A stretch of 64,000 nucleotides of DNA from an uncultured Collinsella sp. (GCA_937995345.1 CALKKS010000028.1:1-64000); one strand, 5' to 3'; shown: positions 44,910 to 53,795, numbered from the stretch's first letter. Notes: generated by a model from the sequence alone, not told the origin. Numbers and translations: made by a program.

Positions 44910-44950
44910 AAAAGGCGAGGCATTGACCTTCTGGTCATGACTCGCCTTTT
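44910..44950. terminator. Two-way terminator between the M18 region and the hydroxyacid dehydrogenase gene
   Basis: AAAAGGCGAGGCATTGACC (44910-44928) pairs with GGTCATGACTCGCCTTTT (44933-44950). Strong stem with A- and T-rich ends on both strands, suited to convergent genes. Confidence 0.8.
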
Positions 44951-45022
44951 GAATGACAAATTGCCGTTCTGGGCGTCGCGCAGCGTCGACCGGTTCCGGC
45001 GTTTGGCAAAACGCCGGAACAA

Positions 45023-45958
45023 TTAGTGCTCGATCCAGCAGCGCAGGGTCTCGCCGGCCTGCAGGTGACGCAGGTTCTCCGCGGCGATATCGACTACGTT
45101 GTTGAGCGTGGCCTCCAGGTGGAACCAGCCGGAGATATGCGGCGTGATGAGCATGTTGGGCGCATCCCACAGCGGGCTTGTCTCAGGCAGCGGCTCGGGG
45201 TCGGTGACGTCGACCGCGGCGCCGGCGAGATGTCCCGACTCCAGGGCGGCAATCAGGTCGTCGGCAACCACAAGGTCGCCGCGGCCGCCGTTGGCAAAGA
45301 AGGCGCCCGGCTTCATCGCGGCGAAGAACTCGGCGTTCGCCAGGCCGCGGGTCTCGGGCGTGCTGGGCATAAAGGATGCGACGATGTCGGCCTCGGCCAG
45401 GCGCTCGGGTAGGGCGTCCATGCCGTCCATGTCCTCAAACACGATGGGGTAGACGAGCGGATGGCGCTTGATGCCGCGGACGTGTGCACCCATGCTGCGG
45501 CAGAGCGTGGCGAAGTGGCCGCCGATATCGCCCGCGCCCAGCACGAGCACATTGGCATTTTTGAGCGAAGTGACCGGCCCCAAATCCTCCCAGCGATGCT
45601 CGCGCTGCAAGTCGTGATAGCCAGGCAGACGCTTCATCATGGAAAGGACCATGGCAAACATGTGCTCGCTCACGGCCTGGCCGTAGGCGCCCACCGAGCA
45701 AGACAGTTTGGCGTCGGCCGGCACGGTGCCGGCGGCAAGGTAGTCGTCATAGCCGGCGGTCTGCAATTGCAACAGCTGGAGATGCTCGCATGCCGTGAGC
45801 ATGTCAGGGTCGATGTTGCCCAGGATCACGTCGGCATCGGCGACCTGCTCGCGCGTGGCGGCGTCGGCGCTCGTGTAGATAAAGTCCTCGCCCGGAGCGC
45901 TCGACTCAAGAATTGCGCGATGACGGCCGTTGACGGGCAACAAAACCAGGATGTTCAC
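45023..45958 (-). CDS. D-isomer-specific 2-hydroxyacid dehydrogenase
   Basis: A 311-aa NAD(P)-dependent oxidoreductase. The Rossmann motif VLVLGAGDIGGHFATLC (about 140-156) is intact. The catalytic Arg lies in FANGGRGDLVVADDL, the Glu in DVTDPEPLPETSPLW, and the His in ITPHISGW. The N-terminus (ILVLLPVNGRHRAIL) differs from phosphoglycerate dehydrogenase, and there is no ACT domain, so the substrate (glyoxylate, hydroxypyruvate, D-lactate or other) is not clear. ATG at 45958 follows GAGAGGAC. A repeat (45979) lies in its upstream region. It stands alone on its strand. Confidence 0.88.
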   Translation of the reverse strand: MNILVLLPVNGRHRAILESSAPGEDFIYTSADAATREQVADADVILGNIDPDMLTACEHLQLLQLQTAGYDDYLAAGTVPADAKLSCSVGAYGQAVSEHMFAMVLSMMKRLPGYHDLQREHRWEDLGPVTSLKNANVLVLGAGDIGGHFATLCRSMGAHVRGIKRHPLVYPIVFEDMDGMDALPERLAEADIVASFMPSTPETRGLANAEFFAAMKPGAFFANGGRGDLVVADDLIAALESGHLAGAAVDVTDPEPLPETSPLWDAPNMLITPHISGWFHLEATLNNVVDIAAENLRHLQAGETLRCWIEH

Positions 45959-45978
45959 AAGCAGTCCTCTCCGCTCAG

Positions 45979-46017
45979 CCTACCAAAAAGGGACAGGTTT
46001 ATTTTGGCAGGTTTTAT
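45979..46017 (+). repeat. 39-bp dispersed repeat, copy 2
   Basis: Begins CCTACCAAAAAGGGACAGGT and ends GGCAGGTTTTAT; exact reverse complement of 22668-22706. Located just upstream of the hydroxyacid dehydrogenase gene. Confidence 0.85.
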
Positions 46018-46040
46018 CGGGCAAAACGTTCAAACAAAAA

Positions 46041-46079
46041 CGCCGGATGCAAGACGAGCGTGCCCGTCAGCATCCGGCG
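46041..46079 (-). terminator. Hairpin after map
   Basis: CGCCGGATGC (46041-46050) pairs with GCATCCGGCG (46070-46079), 10 bases past the map stop; on the minus strand TTTTTGTTTG follows, a good U-rich tail. Confidence 0.8.
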
Positions 46080-46088
46080 CATCCATGG

Positions 46089-46976
46089 TTACCAGCTGAG
46101 CAGCTCGTAGCCGTCCTCGGTCACGACCAGCTGTACCTCGCACTGAGCCGAGTCGCTGCCGTCCTTGGTGCGCACGCACCAGCCGTCGCCCTTGCTGATC
46201 TTAATGTCGGGCTTACCGGCGTTGACCATGGGCTCGATGGTAAAGACCATGCCCGGCACCATGATGGTGTCCACGTCGGGCGCCTCGGTGGTAAAGCCGA
46301 CGAACGGGTCCTCGTGGAACTCCTTACCGATGCCGTGTCCACCGTACTCGCGCACCACGCTAAAGCCGGCGTCCTCGACCGTCTTTTGCACGGCCTCGGC
46401 CATAACGGACAGCGGTAGCCATGGCTTGACGGCCGCCAGACCCGCCTCCACGCTGGCACGGGTGACGTCGACCAGGCGCTGGCGCTCGGCCGAGACTTCG
46501 CCGATGCAGAACATGCGGCTCGAGTCGCTAAAGTAGCCGTCTAGGATCGTGGAGCAGTCCACGTTGATGATGTCGCCCTCGTGCAGCACGTCTGTATCGC
46601 AGGGGATACCGTGGCAGACCACGTCGTTGATCGAGGTACACACGCTCTTGGGATAGCCCTCGTAGTTGAGGTCGGCCGGCGTGCCACCGTGCTCGACGGT
46701 GTAGTCGTAGATCATCTGGTCGATCTGGTTGGTGGTCATGCCCGCGGCGATGTGCTCGCCTACGTAGTCGAGCACGCCCACGTTGATGGCAGCGGAGCGC
46801 TTGATGCCCTCGATGTCGGCGGGCGTCTTGTAGAGCGTACGGGGCAGAACCTCCCAGCCCTCCTCCCACAGGCGCTCGAGGCGCTCGTCGAAGGCGCTAT
46901 GGCATTTCTTATATTTTTTGCCGCTGCCGCACCAGCAAGCGTCGTTGCGGCCGGGTACGGGTCCTTTGTCATACAT
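46089..46976 (-). CDS. map: Methionine aminopeptidase, type I, with SEC-C zinc motif
   Basis: Removes the initiator methionine from new proteins. The N-terminal SEC-C motif NDACWCGSGKKYKKCH (residues 11-26) is a zinc knuckle that may aid ribosome binding. The catalytic domain has VCTSINDVVCHGIP, the metal ligands in IINVDCSTILDGYFSDSSRMF, HGIGKEFHEDP and FTIEPM. 295 aa matches SEC-C-bearing forms. ATG at 46976 follows GAAAGGAAG. Confidence 0.95.
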   Translation of the reverse strand: MYDKGPVPGRNDACWCGSGKKYKKCHSAFDERLERLWEEGWEVLPRTLYKTPADIEGIKRSAAINVGVLDYVGEHIAAGMTTNQIDQMIYDYTVEHGGTPADLNYEGYPKSVCTSINDVVCHGIPCDTDVLHEGDIINVDCSTILDGYFSDSSRMFCIGEVSAERQRLVDVTRASVEAGLAAVKPWLPLSVMAEAVQKTVEDAGFSVVREYGGHGIGKEFHEDPFVGFTTEAPDVDTIMVPGMVFTIEPMVNAGKPDIKISKGDGWCVRTKDGSDSAQCEVQLVVTEDGYELLSW

Positions 46977-47028
46977 GGCTAACTTCCTTTCATTCGCAGC
47001 TAGTATAGCCCACCCACGTGTCCATAAA

Positions 47029-47095
47029 AGTTGCGGTGATATAGTTCCGATTTAAGCGGTTTAACAGCACAAATAGGAACTATATCACCGCAACT
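47029..47095. repeat. Dispersed hairpin AGTTGCGGTG, copy 3
   Basis: Perfect 20-bp arms AGTTGCGGTGATATAGTTCC (47029-47048) and its complement (47076-47095). Located between map and the radical SAM gene. Same family as 10085 and 27968. This copy is the best preserved. Confidence 0.85.
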
Positions 47096-47135
47096 GATGG
47101 GGCGGGATGGCGGCACTAGCTGCTGCGCGGTTTTG

Positions 47136-47912
47136 CTAGTAGCTCACCTGGCAGGGGATGCCGAGGGCTTGGACGCGCGCGGCAATGGCGTCGAGTGCCT
47201 CGGGCGCCGCTTTGGCAAGGCCGGCGACTGGTGTCTCGCGCGCCACGGTATAGATGGTTGCTTCCTGCGGACGGATGCGCTCGAGCGCTGCGAGCCAAGG
47301 GCCAACGTACTCTTCGCCGGTGTTGTCGACGGACTCGCCCTGGTATTCACCAGTCAGGAATATCGTCTGGATAATGACGTGCCCGCCAAAGCTCGCGAAC
47401 GTCTCGATCTGGTGCTCAACGTCGTAGGGGCCGACGGGCTGGTCGAGCAGCTGGATAAACGCCGGATCGACCGTGTCGAGCTTAAGGATGTTGTCGTCGA
47501 CCATCATGAGCGCGTCGTGCACGGCGGGCTGATCGGCGCGCGTACCGTTGGAAAGCACAGCGATCTTGGTGTTCGGCGCCAGCTCGTCGCGCAGCGCCAC
47601 GGCACCGGCAATCGCCTGCGGAAACTCCGGTGCGGCGGTGGGCTCGCCGTTGCCGGCAAACGTGATGACATCGGGGAGTTCGCCCTCGGCGGCCATCTCG
47701 CGCAGCTTGGCTTCGAGCGCGTCGAGCACCACGGCGGCGGTGTTATACGACTCGTGGCAGGGACGCTCGGCGTTGAGGCCGTTCTCGCAGTAGATGCAGT
47801 CGAACGTACAAATCTTGCCGCTGGCAGGCATCATGTTGACGCCGAGTGAGAGACCAAGGCGACGGCTGCGGACGGGCCCAAAGATCGGACTGGCATTCAA
47901 AAACGTAGACAT
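47136..47912 (-). CDS. Radical SAM protein (COG0731-like)
   Basis: A 258-aa radical SAM protein. The cluster motif is CTFDCIYC (Cys35, Cys39, Cys42), preceded by GPVRSRRLGLSLGVN, typical of the COG0731 group. FAGNGEPTAAPEF is the SAM-binding GGE-like motif (here GNGEP), and LSNGTRAD and LKLDTVDP follow. There are no C-terminal auxiliary cluster cysteines. Substrate unknown. ATG at 47912 has GAGGGGAC eight bases upstream; a GTG nine codons earlier is less likely. Confidence 0.87.
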   Translation of the reverse strand: MSTFLNASPIFGPVRSRRLGLSLGVNMMPASGKICTFDCIYCENGLNAERPCHESYNTAAVVLDALEAKLREMAAEGELPDVITFAGNGEPTAAPEFPQAIAGAVALRDELAPNTKIAVLSNGTRADQPAVHDALMMVDDNILKLDTVDPAFIQLLDQPVGPYDVEHQIETFASFGGHVIIQTIFLTGEYQGESVDNTGEEYVGPWLAALERIRPQEATIYTVARETPVAGLAKAAPEALDAIAARVQALGIPCQVSY

Positions 47913-48029
47913 AAGAAAGTCCCCTCGTAAAGTTCGCACACCAGCTTATCACCCTGTGAGTGGTTGGGTATGGGGCACCCCGATCAAACTCAAAAGCGGG
48001 ACAACAAGCGCCGCTCTGCCGCCGCCCGA

Positions 48030-48566
48030 TTAAGCCTGCTTCCAAACGCCGAGAACTTCGCCAACATATACCGTATGAAAATCGCGCTGAGGGTAGTTAT
48101 CGTCGACAAGGCGGCGATCGACAAAGCCATCTTCTACAAGAGGCGCCGCATAGAACTTTTTACAGGTGAGCACGAGCTCCGATTCGGCGATGACGCAAGC
48201 CCCATCGAGCTCGATTGCCGTGAGTTTGAGATGCTCGAGCTTGTCGCCGTCGCGCCCGCTTTTAGCGCCAAGGTAGCCAAGTTCGCGGCGGTGCCCCTCG
48301 CCTAGAAAACAGACGGAGAAGCGGTCGCCATGCTCCATAAGTTCGTGGGTGTAGCGCTGGGGTCGCACAAAGACGGTGACGGTGGAGAGCCCCCGATGGG
48401 GCGTGCCGTCGCCACGGCGCTCCCAAAGCGACCCCATCTGCCCCCACGAGATAGTCATGGCGTCATGAACGCCGTCTGCACTCCCGCTCACGAGGGCGGC
48501 CCATTCCATGCCAAACTTGGTTACCGGATTTACTTGCAGCGTTTCGATTGCGATTTTCTCCAACAT
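48030..48566 (-). CDS. Flavin-reductase-like FMN-binding protein
   Basis: A 178-aa split-barrel FMN-binding protein. NAMTISWGQMG-type sequence is present as DAMTISWGQMGSLWER, then VTVFVRPQRYTHELMEHGDRF and FSVCFLGEGHRRELGYLG, characteristic of the flavin reductase domain family. It most likely binds FMN and acts as an NAD(P)H-flavin oxidoreductase or flavodoxin-like carrier. ATG at 48566 follows AAAGGAAGC; an open frame further upstream (to 48734) does not match the family. It is 12 kb from the flavin electron-transfer cluster, so a link is only a possibility. Confidence 0.82.
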   Translation of the reverse strand: MLEKIAIETLQVNPVTKFGMEWAALVSGSADGVHDAMTISWGQMGSLWERRGDGTPHRGLSTVTVFVRPQRYTHELMEHGDRFSVCFLGEGHRRELGYLGAKSGRDGDKLEHLKLTAIELDGACVIAESELVLTCKKFYAAPLVEDGFVDRRLVDDNYPQRDFHTVYVGEVLGVWKQA

Positions 48567-48788
48567 ATTGAGCTTCCTTTCGTGCTGTCGTCTCTTGAGC
48601 GTCTGTGGTCTTGCCTGCGTCCGACTGTTGGGGCTGGCGCTCATAAGCCGGATCAAATCTGCCGGTGACAAATACTGTGATAGTCCAAATATTCTCCTTC
48701 TTACCAGCGACGTAAAGAGGGCACAAAATACCAAGTTGGTTTCCTTTTAGTTAGCGGGATGATGCGAAAGTGATGATTCTAGAACTCA

Positions 48789-48849
48789 AAATCTTGCAGT
48801 CCTACTTTGCAAGATTTAGACTTTCTTGCAGAATAGAACTGCAAGATTT
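48789..48849 (+). promoter_or_regulatory. Nested inverted repeat in the leader of the AAA ATPase gene
   Basis: AAATCTTGCAGT (48789-48800) pairs perfectly with ACTGCAAGATTT (48838-48849). Inside, TGCAAGA (48808-48814) pairs with TCTTGCA (48824-48830). The four related half-sites end 10 bases before the gene's ATG, so they may form an operator or a translation-blocking fold. No other gene is seen in 48567-48858. Confidence 0.5.
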
Positions 48850-48858
48850 GGAGTCGCC

Positions 48859-50211
48859 ATGCCGTTTAACTCATTGGTGGAGGAGAAAATTCTTGACTTT
48901 GAGAAGCTCGGTATACCAGAGGTTTTCAATCGCGATCTTAAGCTCCTTCCCATTCAAAAGCCTGCGCGCAACAACCTTGCACAGGTGCTTGTGGGTACGC
49001 GCCGGTGTGGCAAGACGTTCCGTCTTTTTCAAGAGATGCACGGCATTGTTGCGGCGGGCTATAACCCTCAGAATATTCTGTACTTTAACTTTGAAGACGA
49101 GCGTCTCAAGCCGTATTCGGCGGCGCTGCTTTCCGATGTGCTCGATACGTTCTTTGCCATGCGTCCCGCGGCAAAGGAAGAAGGGTGTTTCCTCTTTTTC
49201 GATGAGATTCAAGAGGTGCCCGACTGGAGTCTTTTCCTGAGGCGCGTTATCGATTCGACTGAGGCAACGGTCTATGTCACGGGTTCCTCATCAAAGATGC
49301 TGTCGGCTGAGCTTGCCTCGGAGTTCAGAGGCCGCTCGATTTCCAAAGAGCTGTTCCCGTTGAGTTTTGGTGAGTTCGTTCGTTGGTCGACGGGACAATC
49401 CGTCAGCGCTTCCGATGGGTTTTCATCGACTGACGCAGCTGTGCTGCGAAATGCGCTTAATGATTATCTACTTCGTGGCGGTTACATCGCAGCGCTCAAA
49501 TTGCCCGCCGCCGACGGCATGATACTCATGCAAGAGTACGCGTACCGCACGGCGGCGATGGACGTGATCGAGCGATATAACCTGCGAATGCCGCAAGTCG
49601 CGGTGAGCTTCCTCACCAGGTGCCTCGCCTCGTCTGGACGCGAGCTCTCTGTGAATAAGATCGCGCACGAGTTAAAAAGTCGGGGAGTCTCGACGTCACG
49701 AGAGACGCTGTCAAGCCTGCTGTCGTATTACGAGGAGGCTTATTTAGTCTTTTCTTTGGGTGATTTGAACCGAGCGCTTGCCGATAACCCTCGTTCTAGC
49801 TCAAAGGTTTATTCGGTCGATCCGGGAATGTTTGCTGCGTTCTCAAAAGCGGCAAGCAAGGAAGTGGGCCAGCGGCTGGAGACAGCGGTGTTCAATAGGC
49901 TCCGTCGTCTAGCACCGGTCGCGCGCACGGGCTCTCTTGCCCGACTGACGTTTGAGCACGAGAAGAAATCTCATGAGATCGATTTTGTGATGGGGGATGC
50001 CCTACTCGGTGATGCGTATCAGTTGATTCAGGTGAGCACGGAGATAACGAATCCCAAGACGCTGCAGCGTGAGGTGTCAGCCCTTACGGCGGCCATGTCC
50101 AAATACGGCATCGATGAATCGGTTATCGTAACAATGGATACCGAAGATGCGATTGAAACCCAATCGGGAATCATTCGAGTGGTTTCTGCTTGGAAATGGC
50201 TGATTGACTAA
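48859..50211 (+). CDS. AAA_14 / DUF4143 ATPase
   Basis: A 450-aa protein with an N-terminal P-loop ATPase (VLVGTRRCGKTFRLF near 44-58, Walker B CFLFFDEIQEV near 114) and a C-terminal DUF4143 nuclease-like domain. The end region HEIDFVMGDALLGDAYQLIQVS has the D...Q-K/S pattern of a restriction-endonuclease-like fold, with Ser where Lys is common. Such genes are frequent, scattered and often single in anaerobes, and their role is unknown. ATG at 48859 follows TTTGGAG. Codon use is less GC-biased than in the neighbours, suggesting transfer. Confidence 0.85.
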   Translation: MPFNSLVEEKILDFEKLGIPEVFNRDLKLLPIQKPARNNLAQVLVGTRRCGKTFRLFQEMHGIVAAGYNPQNILYFNFEDERLKPYSAALLSDVLDTFFAMRPAAKEEGCFLFFDEIQEVPDWSLFLRRVIDSTEATVYVTGSSSKMLSAELASEFRGRSISKELFPLSFGEFVRWSTGQSVSASDGFSSTDAAVLRNALNDYLLRGGYIAALKLPAADGMILMQEYAYRTAAMDVIERYNLRMPQVAVSFLTRCLASSGRELSVNKIAHELKSRGVSTSRETLSSLLSYYEEAYLVFSLGDLNRALADNPRSSSKVYSVDPGMFAAFSKAASKEVGQRLETAVFNRLRRLAPVARTGSLARLTFEHEKKSHEIDFVMGDALLGDAYQLIQVSTEITNPKTLQREVSALTAAMSKYGIDESVIVTMDTEDAIETQSGIIRVVSAWKWLID

Positions 50212-50334
50212 TTGTGCTGCAAGTAAAGGGCGCCAGACGGGTAGAGTAAACGCGTTCGTTTCTGTACAAATGACGCCAAAACAGCCAAGCCACACCTTGA
50301 CGCGGCCGGACAGCGTTGACGATAGGACCACAAC

Positions 50335-51132
50335 ATGGATTTTACGGTTGAGAATGCGGGCACCACGATTGCCTGTCGCGAGTATGCCAGACCGGGCGTG
50401 TTGCCCGATGCGCCTGCCCTGGTATGCGTGCACGGTGCCTGCGTCGACGGTGTCTTTTTTGACGGCATCGCCCGCGAGCTCAGCCGCGACTATCGCGTAA
50501 TTACCTACGACCGTCGCGGCTGCGGCGAGAGCGGCGATGCTGCGGACGGCCGCTACGACCTCGCCGCTCAGGCCGCCGACCTGCAAGCCGTTATCGAGTA
50601 CGTCGGCGCTCCGGCAAACGTGCTCGCGCACAGTGCCGGTACGCTGGTTGTCCTGGAGCTTCTTCGTACAAACCCGGCTGTCGTCTCGCGTGCGATCCTG
50701 CATGAGCCCGCCGTGACGGGCGAGGGCGTTGGCCTGGGCGCGGCTCCCATTTTGCTCGACATGATTGCGGCGGGGAAGGTCTCGAGGGCATTGAGGGTCT
50801 TCTTGGGCGCCATCGGCGAGCCCGACCCCGAAGCTCCCAAAACAACCGAGGCGGAAGCCAAGCACGCCCTGCGCAACGGGCGCAGCTTTATGGCAAACGA
50901 ATATGAGGCCACCATGACCTATGTCCCCGATTGGGGCCGCGTTCGCGCATCAAAGGCCATGGCCGCCGTGCTCTTGGGCGAGCTCTCGATCGGCACGACC
51001 CGCGAGGCAGGCACACAGACGGCGGCAGAGCTACTAGGCTGCCCGCTCGTGACGATTCCCGGCGCGCATAATGGCCTGCGTGACCGCCCAGCGCCGGCGG
51101 CCCAGGCCGTCCGCGGAATCCTGGGGTCGTAG
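50335..51132 (+). CDS. Alpha/beta hydrolase
   Basis: A 265-aa soluble alpha/beta-hydrolase. LVCVHGACVDGVFF supplies the oxyanion HG motif, the nucleophile Ser is in VLAHSAGTLV (first Gly replaced by Ala), and the His is near the end in IPGAHNGLRDRP. DRRGCGESGDAADGRYDL is typical of esterase or haloperoxidase-like members. No signal peptide. ATG at 50335 follows GGACCACAAC (weak site). Substrate unknown. Single gene. Confidence 0.87.
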   Translation: MDFTVENAGTTIACREYARPGVLPDAPALVCVHGACVDGVFFDGIARELSRDYRVITYDRRGCGESGDAADGRYDLAAQAADLQAVIEYVGAPANVLAHSAGTLVVLELLRTNPAVVSRAILHEPAVTGEGVGLGAAPILLDMIAAGKVSRALRVFLGAIGEPDPEAPKTTEAEAKHALRNGRSFMANEYEATMTYVPDWGRVRASKAMAAVLLGELSIGTTREAGTQTAAELLGCPLVTIPGAHNGLRDRPAPAAQAVRGILGS

Positions 51133-51287
51133 CAGTCGCGCCAACCCACTCGCAAGCGTTTCGGCGGTGTTAACAAACGCCCCCAAAACCTTGCGCCTGC
51201 ACCTCCAAACATACCGTCTGCCAACTCATGAAAATGTAACGGTATTCACGTGCTTACCTGCATCGACAAGATGCTACCCTTGTACCA

Positions 51288-51309
51288 TTTGATACCAACT
51301 GCTATCAAA
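51288..51309. promoter_or_regulatory. Short inverted repeat before the HD-GYP gene
   Basis: TTTGATA (51288-51294) faces TATCAAA (51303-51309), 25 bases before the start codon at 51334. It could be a small operator or leader hairpin. Confidence 0.3.
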
Positions 51310-51333
51310 CGCAACGATTGAAAGGGCCCCCAT

Positions 51334-53214
51334 ATGCTCAATAATCACGAGGCCAATCTAACCGACGAAGAGGCTGCTGCCGAGGTTGCCCGTGTCGCGA
51401 AGATCTACCCCGTGGTGCGTCTGCTGTCGGCCGATCAGGTCAAGAGCGACCGCAACTGCCTGCTCGCCGGCGATCGGTGCCCTTGCCTGCGCCAGTCAAG
51501 TCTTGAGGCCATGGCAAGCTCCGATGAGATATCGGAGCGGCTGCTCAGCGACGGCGTTGAGTACCGTGCCCGTGTGCGCTCTTTGACGGTCGAGGGCGAG
51601 CCTCACGTTTTGCTGATGGTGCGCCCTATCGATGAACAAGAGGCCGCAGAAGAGGACCTTGTCTACACCGATGTGCTGACGAGCGTGCATAATCGCCGAT
51701 ATTACGAGGAAAAGCTTCGCAGTGCCCGCATGAACGCCGGCGTGGCGATGATCGACCTCGATGATTTTAGGGTCTTCAACGATACGTGCGGTCGTCATGC
51801 CGGCGACCTTGCGCTCGGTGCTGTGGCGGCGGCCATTCGCGGCAGCATTCGCTCGACTGACGAGCTTGTGCGCCTTGGCTGCGACAAGTTCGTGGCCGTC
51901 ATGCCCAATATCCCCTCCGATGACTTTGCGCGTCGCCTGCGCCATGTATCCGATGCCGTTCATGCCACGATCGTCCCGGGCCATGAGCGCGTCAGCTTGT
52001 CGGCGTGTGTGGGCGGCGTTCGCATTAACGGCGAGACGGTCGATGAGGGCGTAAGCCGCGCGGTTCAGCTTTTGAGCCACGCCAAGGCAAAGCCCGGTAC
52101 GGTCGTGACCGACAACGACGCAATCGCGACTTTCCAAAGCCAAAAGCCCTCGATCCTTATTGTCGATGACTCCGAGATGAACCGTGTCATCCTCAACGAG
52201 ATGCTCAAGGACGAGTATCACGTCCTGGAGGCTGACAACGGCCGCGCGGCGCTCGATATGGTCGACCGTTATGGTGATGAGCTGTCGCTTGTGCTGCTCG
52301 ATATTGTCATGCCGGGCATGAGCGGCTTTGAGGTACTGGCCGACCTGTCGCACCGGTCTGTCGCCGATAACCTGCCCGTCATCATGATCTCGAGTGAAGA
52401 TTCCGACGACGTGGTGCTGCGCGCCTACGAGCTGGGTGCATCGGATTACATCAACCGTCCGTTTAATGCGCGCGTCGTGCGCCGCCGCGTGAGTAACACC
52501 ATCCGCCTGTATGCCAAGCAGCGTCGTCTGACGAGTCTGCTGTCTCAGCAGTACAACGAGCGCGTCAAGAACAGCCGCATGCTGATCGATATCATGGCCG
52601 GCGTCATGGAGCTCCGCAACGGCGAGAGCGGCCTGCACGTCACGCATATCGAAAAGCTGACCGAGCTGCTGTTGGGCTGCCTGGTGCATCGCAGCGACAA
52701 GTTCCCGCTCGACAACGAACAGCGCTCCACGATCGCTATGGCCTCGGCGCTGCACGATATCGGCAAGATGTCGATCGACGACGCGATCCTCAACAAGCCC
52801 GGACGCCTGACGTCCGAGGAGTTCGAGATTATGAAGACCCACACCACCCTCGGCGCAGATATGCTGCTTGAGTTGGGCCGTCAGCATGCCGGCAATTCCT
52901 TGTTGGAGTACGCATACCAGATCGCGCGCTGGCACCACGAGCGTTGGGACGGCAAGGGCTATCCCGACGGCCTTAAGGGCGACGACATTCCCATTGCCGC
53001 GCAGGTGGTCTCGGTGGCCGACGTATACGATGCGCTCACGAGCGTGCGCGTGTACAAGGATGCCATCCCGCACCAGGAAGCGATTCAGATGATTCTGGAC
53101 GGCAAGTGCGGTGAGTTTAACCCGCTACTGCTCGACTGCCTGCTCGAGGTGCAGGATCGTATTGCCCAAACGCTGGCACGCCCTGCCGACGTCGTCGCGT
53201 TTCCCACGATTTAG
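51334..53214 (+). CDS. Degenerate GGDEF / receiver / HD-GYP signalling protein
   Basis: A 626-aa soluble protein. Residues about 100-265 form a GGDEF-like domain (LTSVHNRRYYEEKL, MIDLDDFRVFNDTCGRHAGD), but the active-site loop reads LGCDKF instead of GGDEF, so cyclase activity is unlikely. Residues about 272-390 are a receiver domain with the acidic pair IVDDSE and phospho-Asp in VLLDIVMPGMSG; the usual Lys is replaced (INRPFNARV). Residues about 410-610 are an HD-GYP phosphodiesterase with HDIGK, then HHERWDGKGYP, both intact. It probably hydrolyses a cyclic dinucleotide under phosphorylation control. The HPt gene follows 23 bases on. ATG at 51334 follows AAAGGGC. Confidence 0.9.
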   Translation: MLNNHEANLTDEEAAAEVARVAKIYPVVRLLSADQVKSDRNCLLAGDRCPCLRQSSLEAMASSDEISERLLSDGVEYRARVRSLTVEGEPHVLLMVRPIDEQEAAEEDLVYTDVLTSVHNRRYYEEKLRSARMNAGVAMIDLDDFRVFNDTCGRHAGDLALGAVAAAIRGSIRSTDELVRLGCDKFVAVMPNIPSDDFARRLRHVSDAVHATIVPGHERVSLSACVGGVRINGETVDEGVSRAVQLLSHAKAKPGTVVTDNDAIATFQSQKPSILIVDDSEMNRVILNEMLKDEYHVLEADNGRAALDMVDRYGDELSLVLLDIVMPGMSGFEVLADLSHRSVADNLPVIMISSEDSDDVVLRAYELGASDYINRPFNARVVRRRVSNTIRLYAKQRRLTSLLSQQYNERVKNSRMLIDIMAGVMELRNGESGLHVTHIEKLTELLLGCLVHRSDKFPLDNEQRSTIAMASALHDIGKMSIDDAILNKPGRLTSEEFEIMKTHTTLGADMLLELGRQHAGNSLLEYAYQIARWHHERWDGKGYPDGLKGDDIPIAAQVVSVADVYDALTSVRVYKDAIPHQEAIQMILDGKCGEFNPLLLDCLLEVQDRIAQTLARPADVVAFPTI

Positions 53215-53237
53215 TTTGATCGAAGGAGTTTCATTCC

Positions 53238-53594
53238 ATGATTTCCATGCGTGAAGCGTATGAGAAGATCGGCGCCGATTACGATGGCGCATCCGTTCGG
53301 CTGATGGGCGAGGAGATGCTCGCCCGCTTTGCCCTTAAGTTCCTGGATGACGAGAGCATGGACAAGTTCGAGGCCGCTATGGCGGCAGGAGACGCCGAGA
53401 GTGCGTTTATGGCCGTGCATACGCTCAAGGGCGTGAGCCAGAACCTGGGGTTCGACAATCTGTACGAGCCGGCGGTTGTGGTGACCGAGGCGTTGCGCGA
53501 TGCCGATACTGTTGACGGCGCTCGTGATGGGATACATGCGCTACGGCAGCAGTATGCGGCAACGATGTCGGCCCTGCGCGAGGCAGCTGAATAA
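53238..53594 (+). CDS. Histidine phosphotransfer (HPt) protein
   Basis: A 118-aa four-helix HPt domain with phospho-His61 in AVHTLKGVSQNLGF. It carries phosphate between histidine kinases and receivers; the receiver of the preceding protein is the natural partner. No kinase is near, so it must serve one elsewhere. ATG at 53238 follows AAGGAG (GAAGGAGTTTCATTCC). Operon with 51334. Confidence 0.9.
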   Translation: MISMREAYEKIGADYDGASVRLMGEEMLARFALKFLDDESMDKFEAAMAAGDAESAFMAVHTLKGVSQNLGFDNLYEPAVVVTEALRDADTVDGARDGIHALRQQYAATMSALREAAE

Positions 53595-53620
53595 GAGCTT
53601 GCGAGCCTTGATGACTATGA

Positions 53621-53680
53621 GAGTGGATAATCTCCCGTTTTTGGCCCTGTGGCGGCCTCAAAGTGGGAAATTATCCACTC
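53621..53680 (+). terminator. Long hairpin after the HPt gene
   Basis: GAGTGGATAATCTCCC (53621-53636) pairs with GGGAAATTATCCACTC (53665-53680), one mismatch, with a loop containing GGCC...GGCC. About 30 bases past the HPt stop. No clear T-run. Confidence 0.6.
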
Positions 53681-53795
53681 GTTCGGTAAGTGTCCAAAAA
53701 TTCACTCTCGCGCACTGGCGGGGCTTTCCGCATGCAATCCATATCGTTGTTCGATAAACTATTCAGATAACGATAGATTCGATGAGGGTGAGTGT

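Noticed and set aside
48859..50211. AAA/DUF4143 gene as a phage defence system
   Set aside because: It stands alone, with no defence partner nearby and no evidence beyond family.
51334..53214. Diguanylate cyclase
   Set aside because: The GGDEF loop is GCDKF, lacking catalytic residues.
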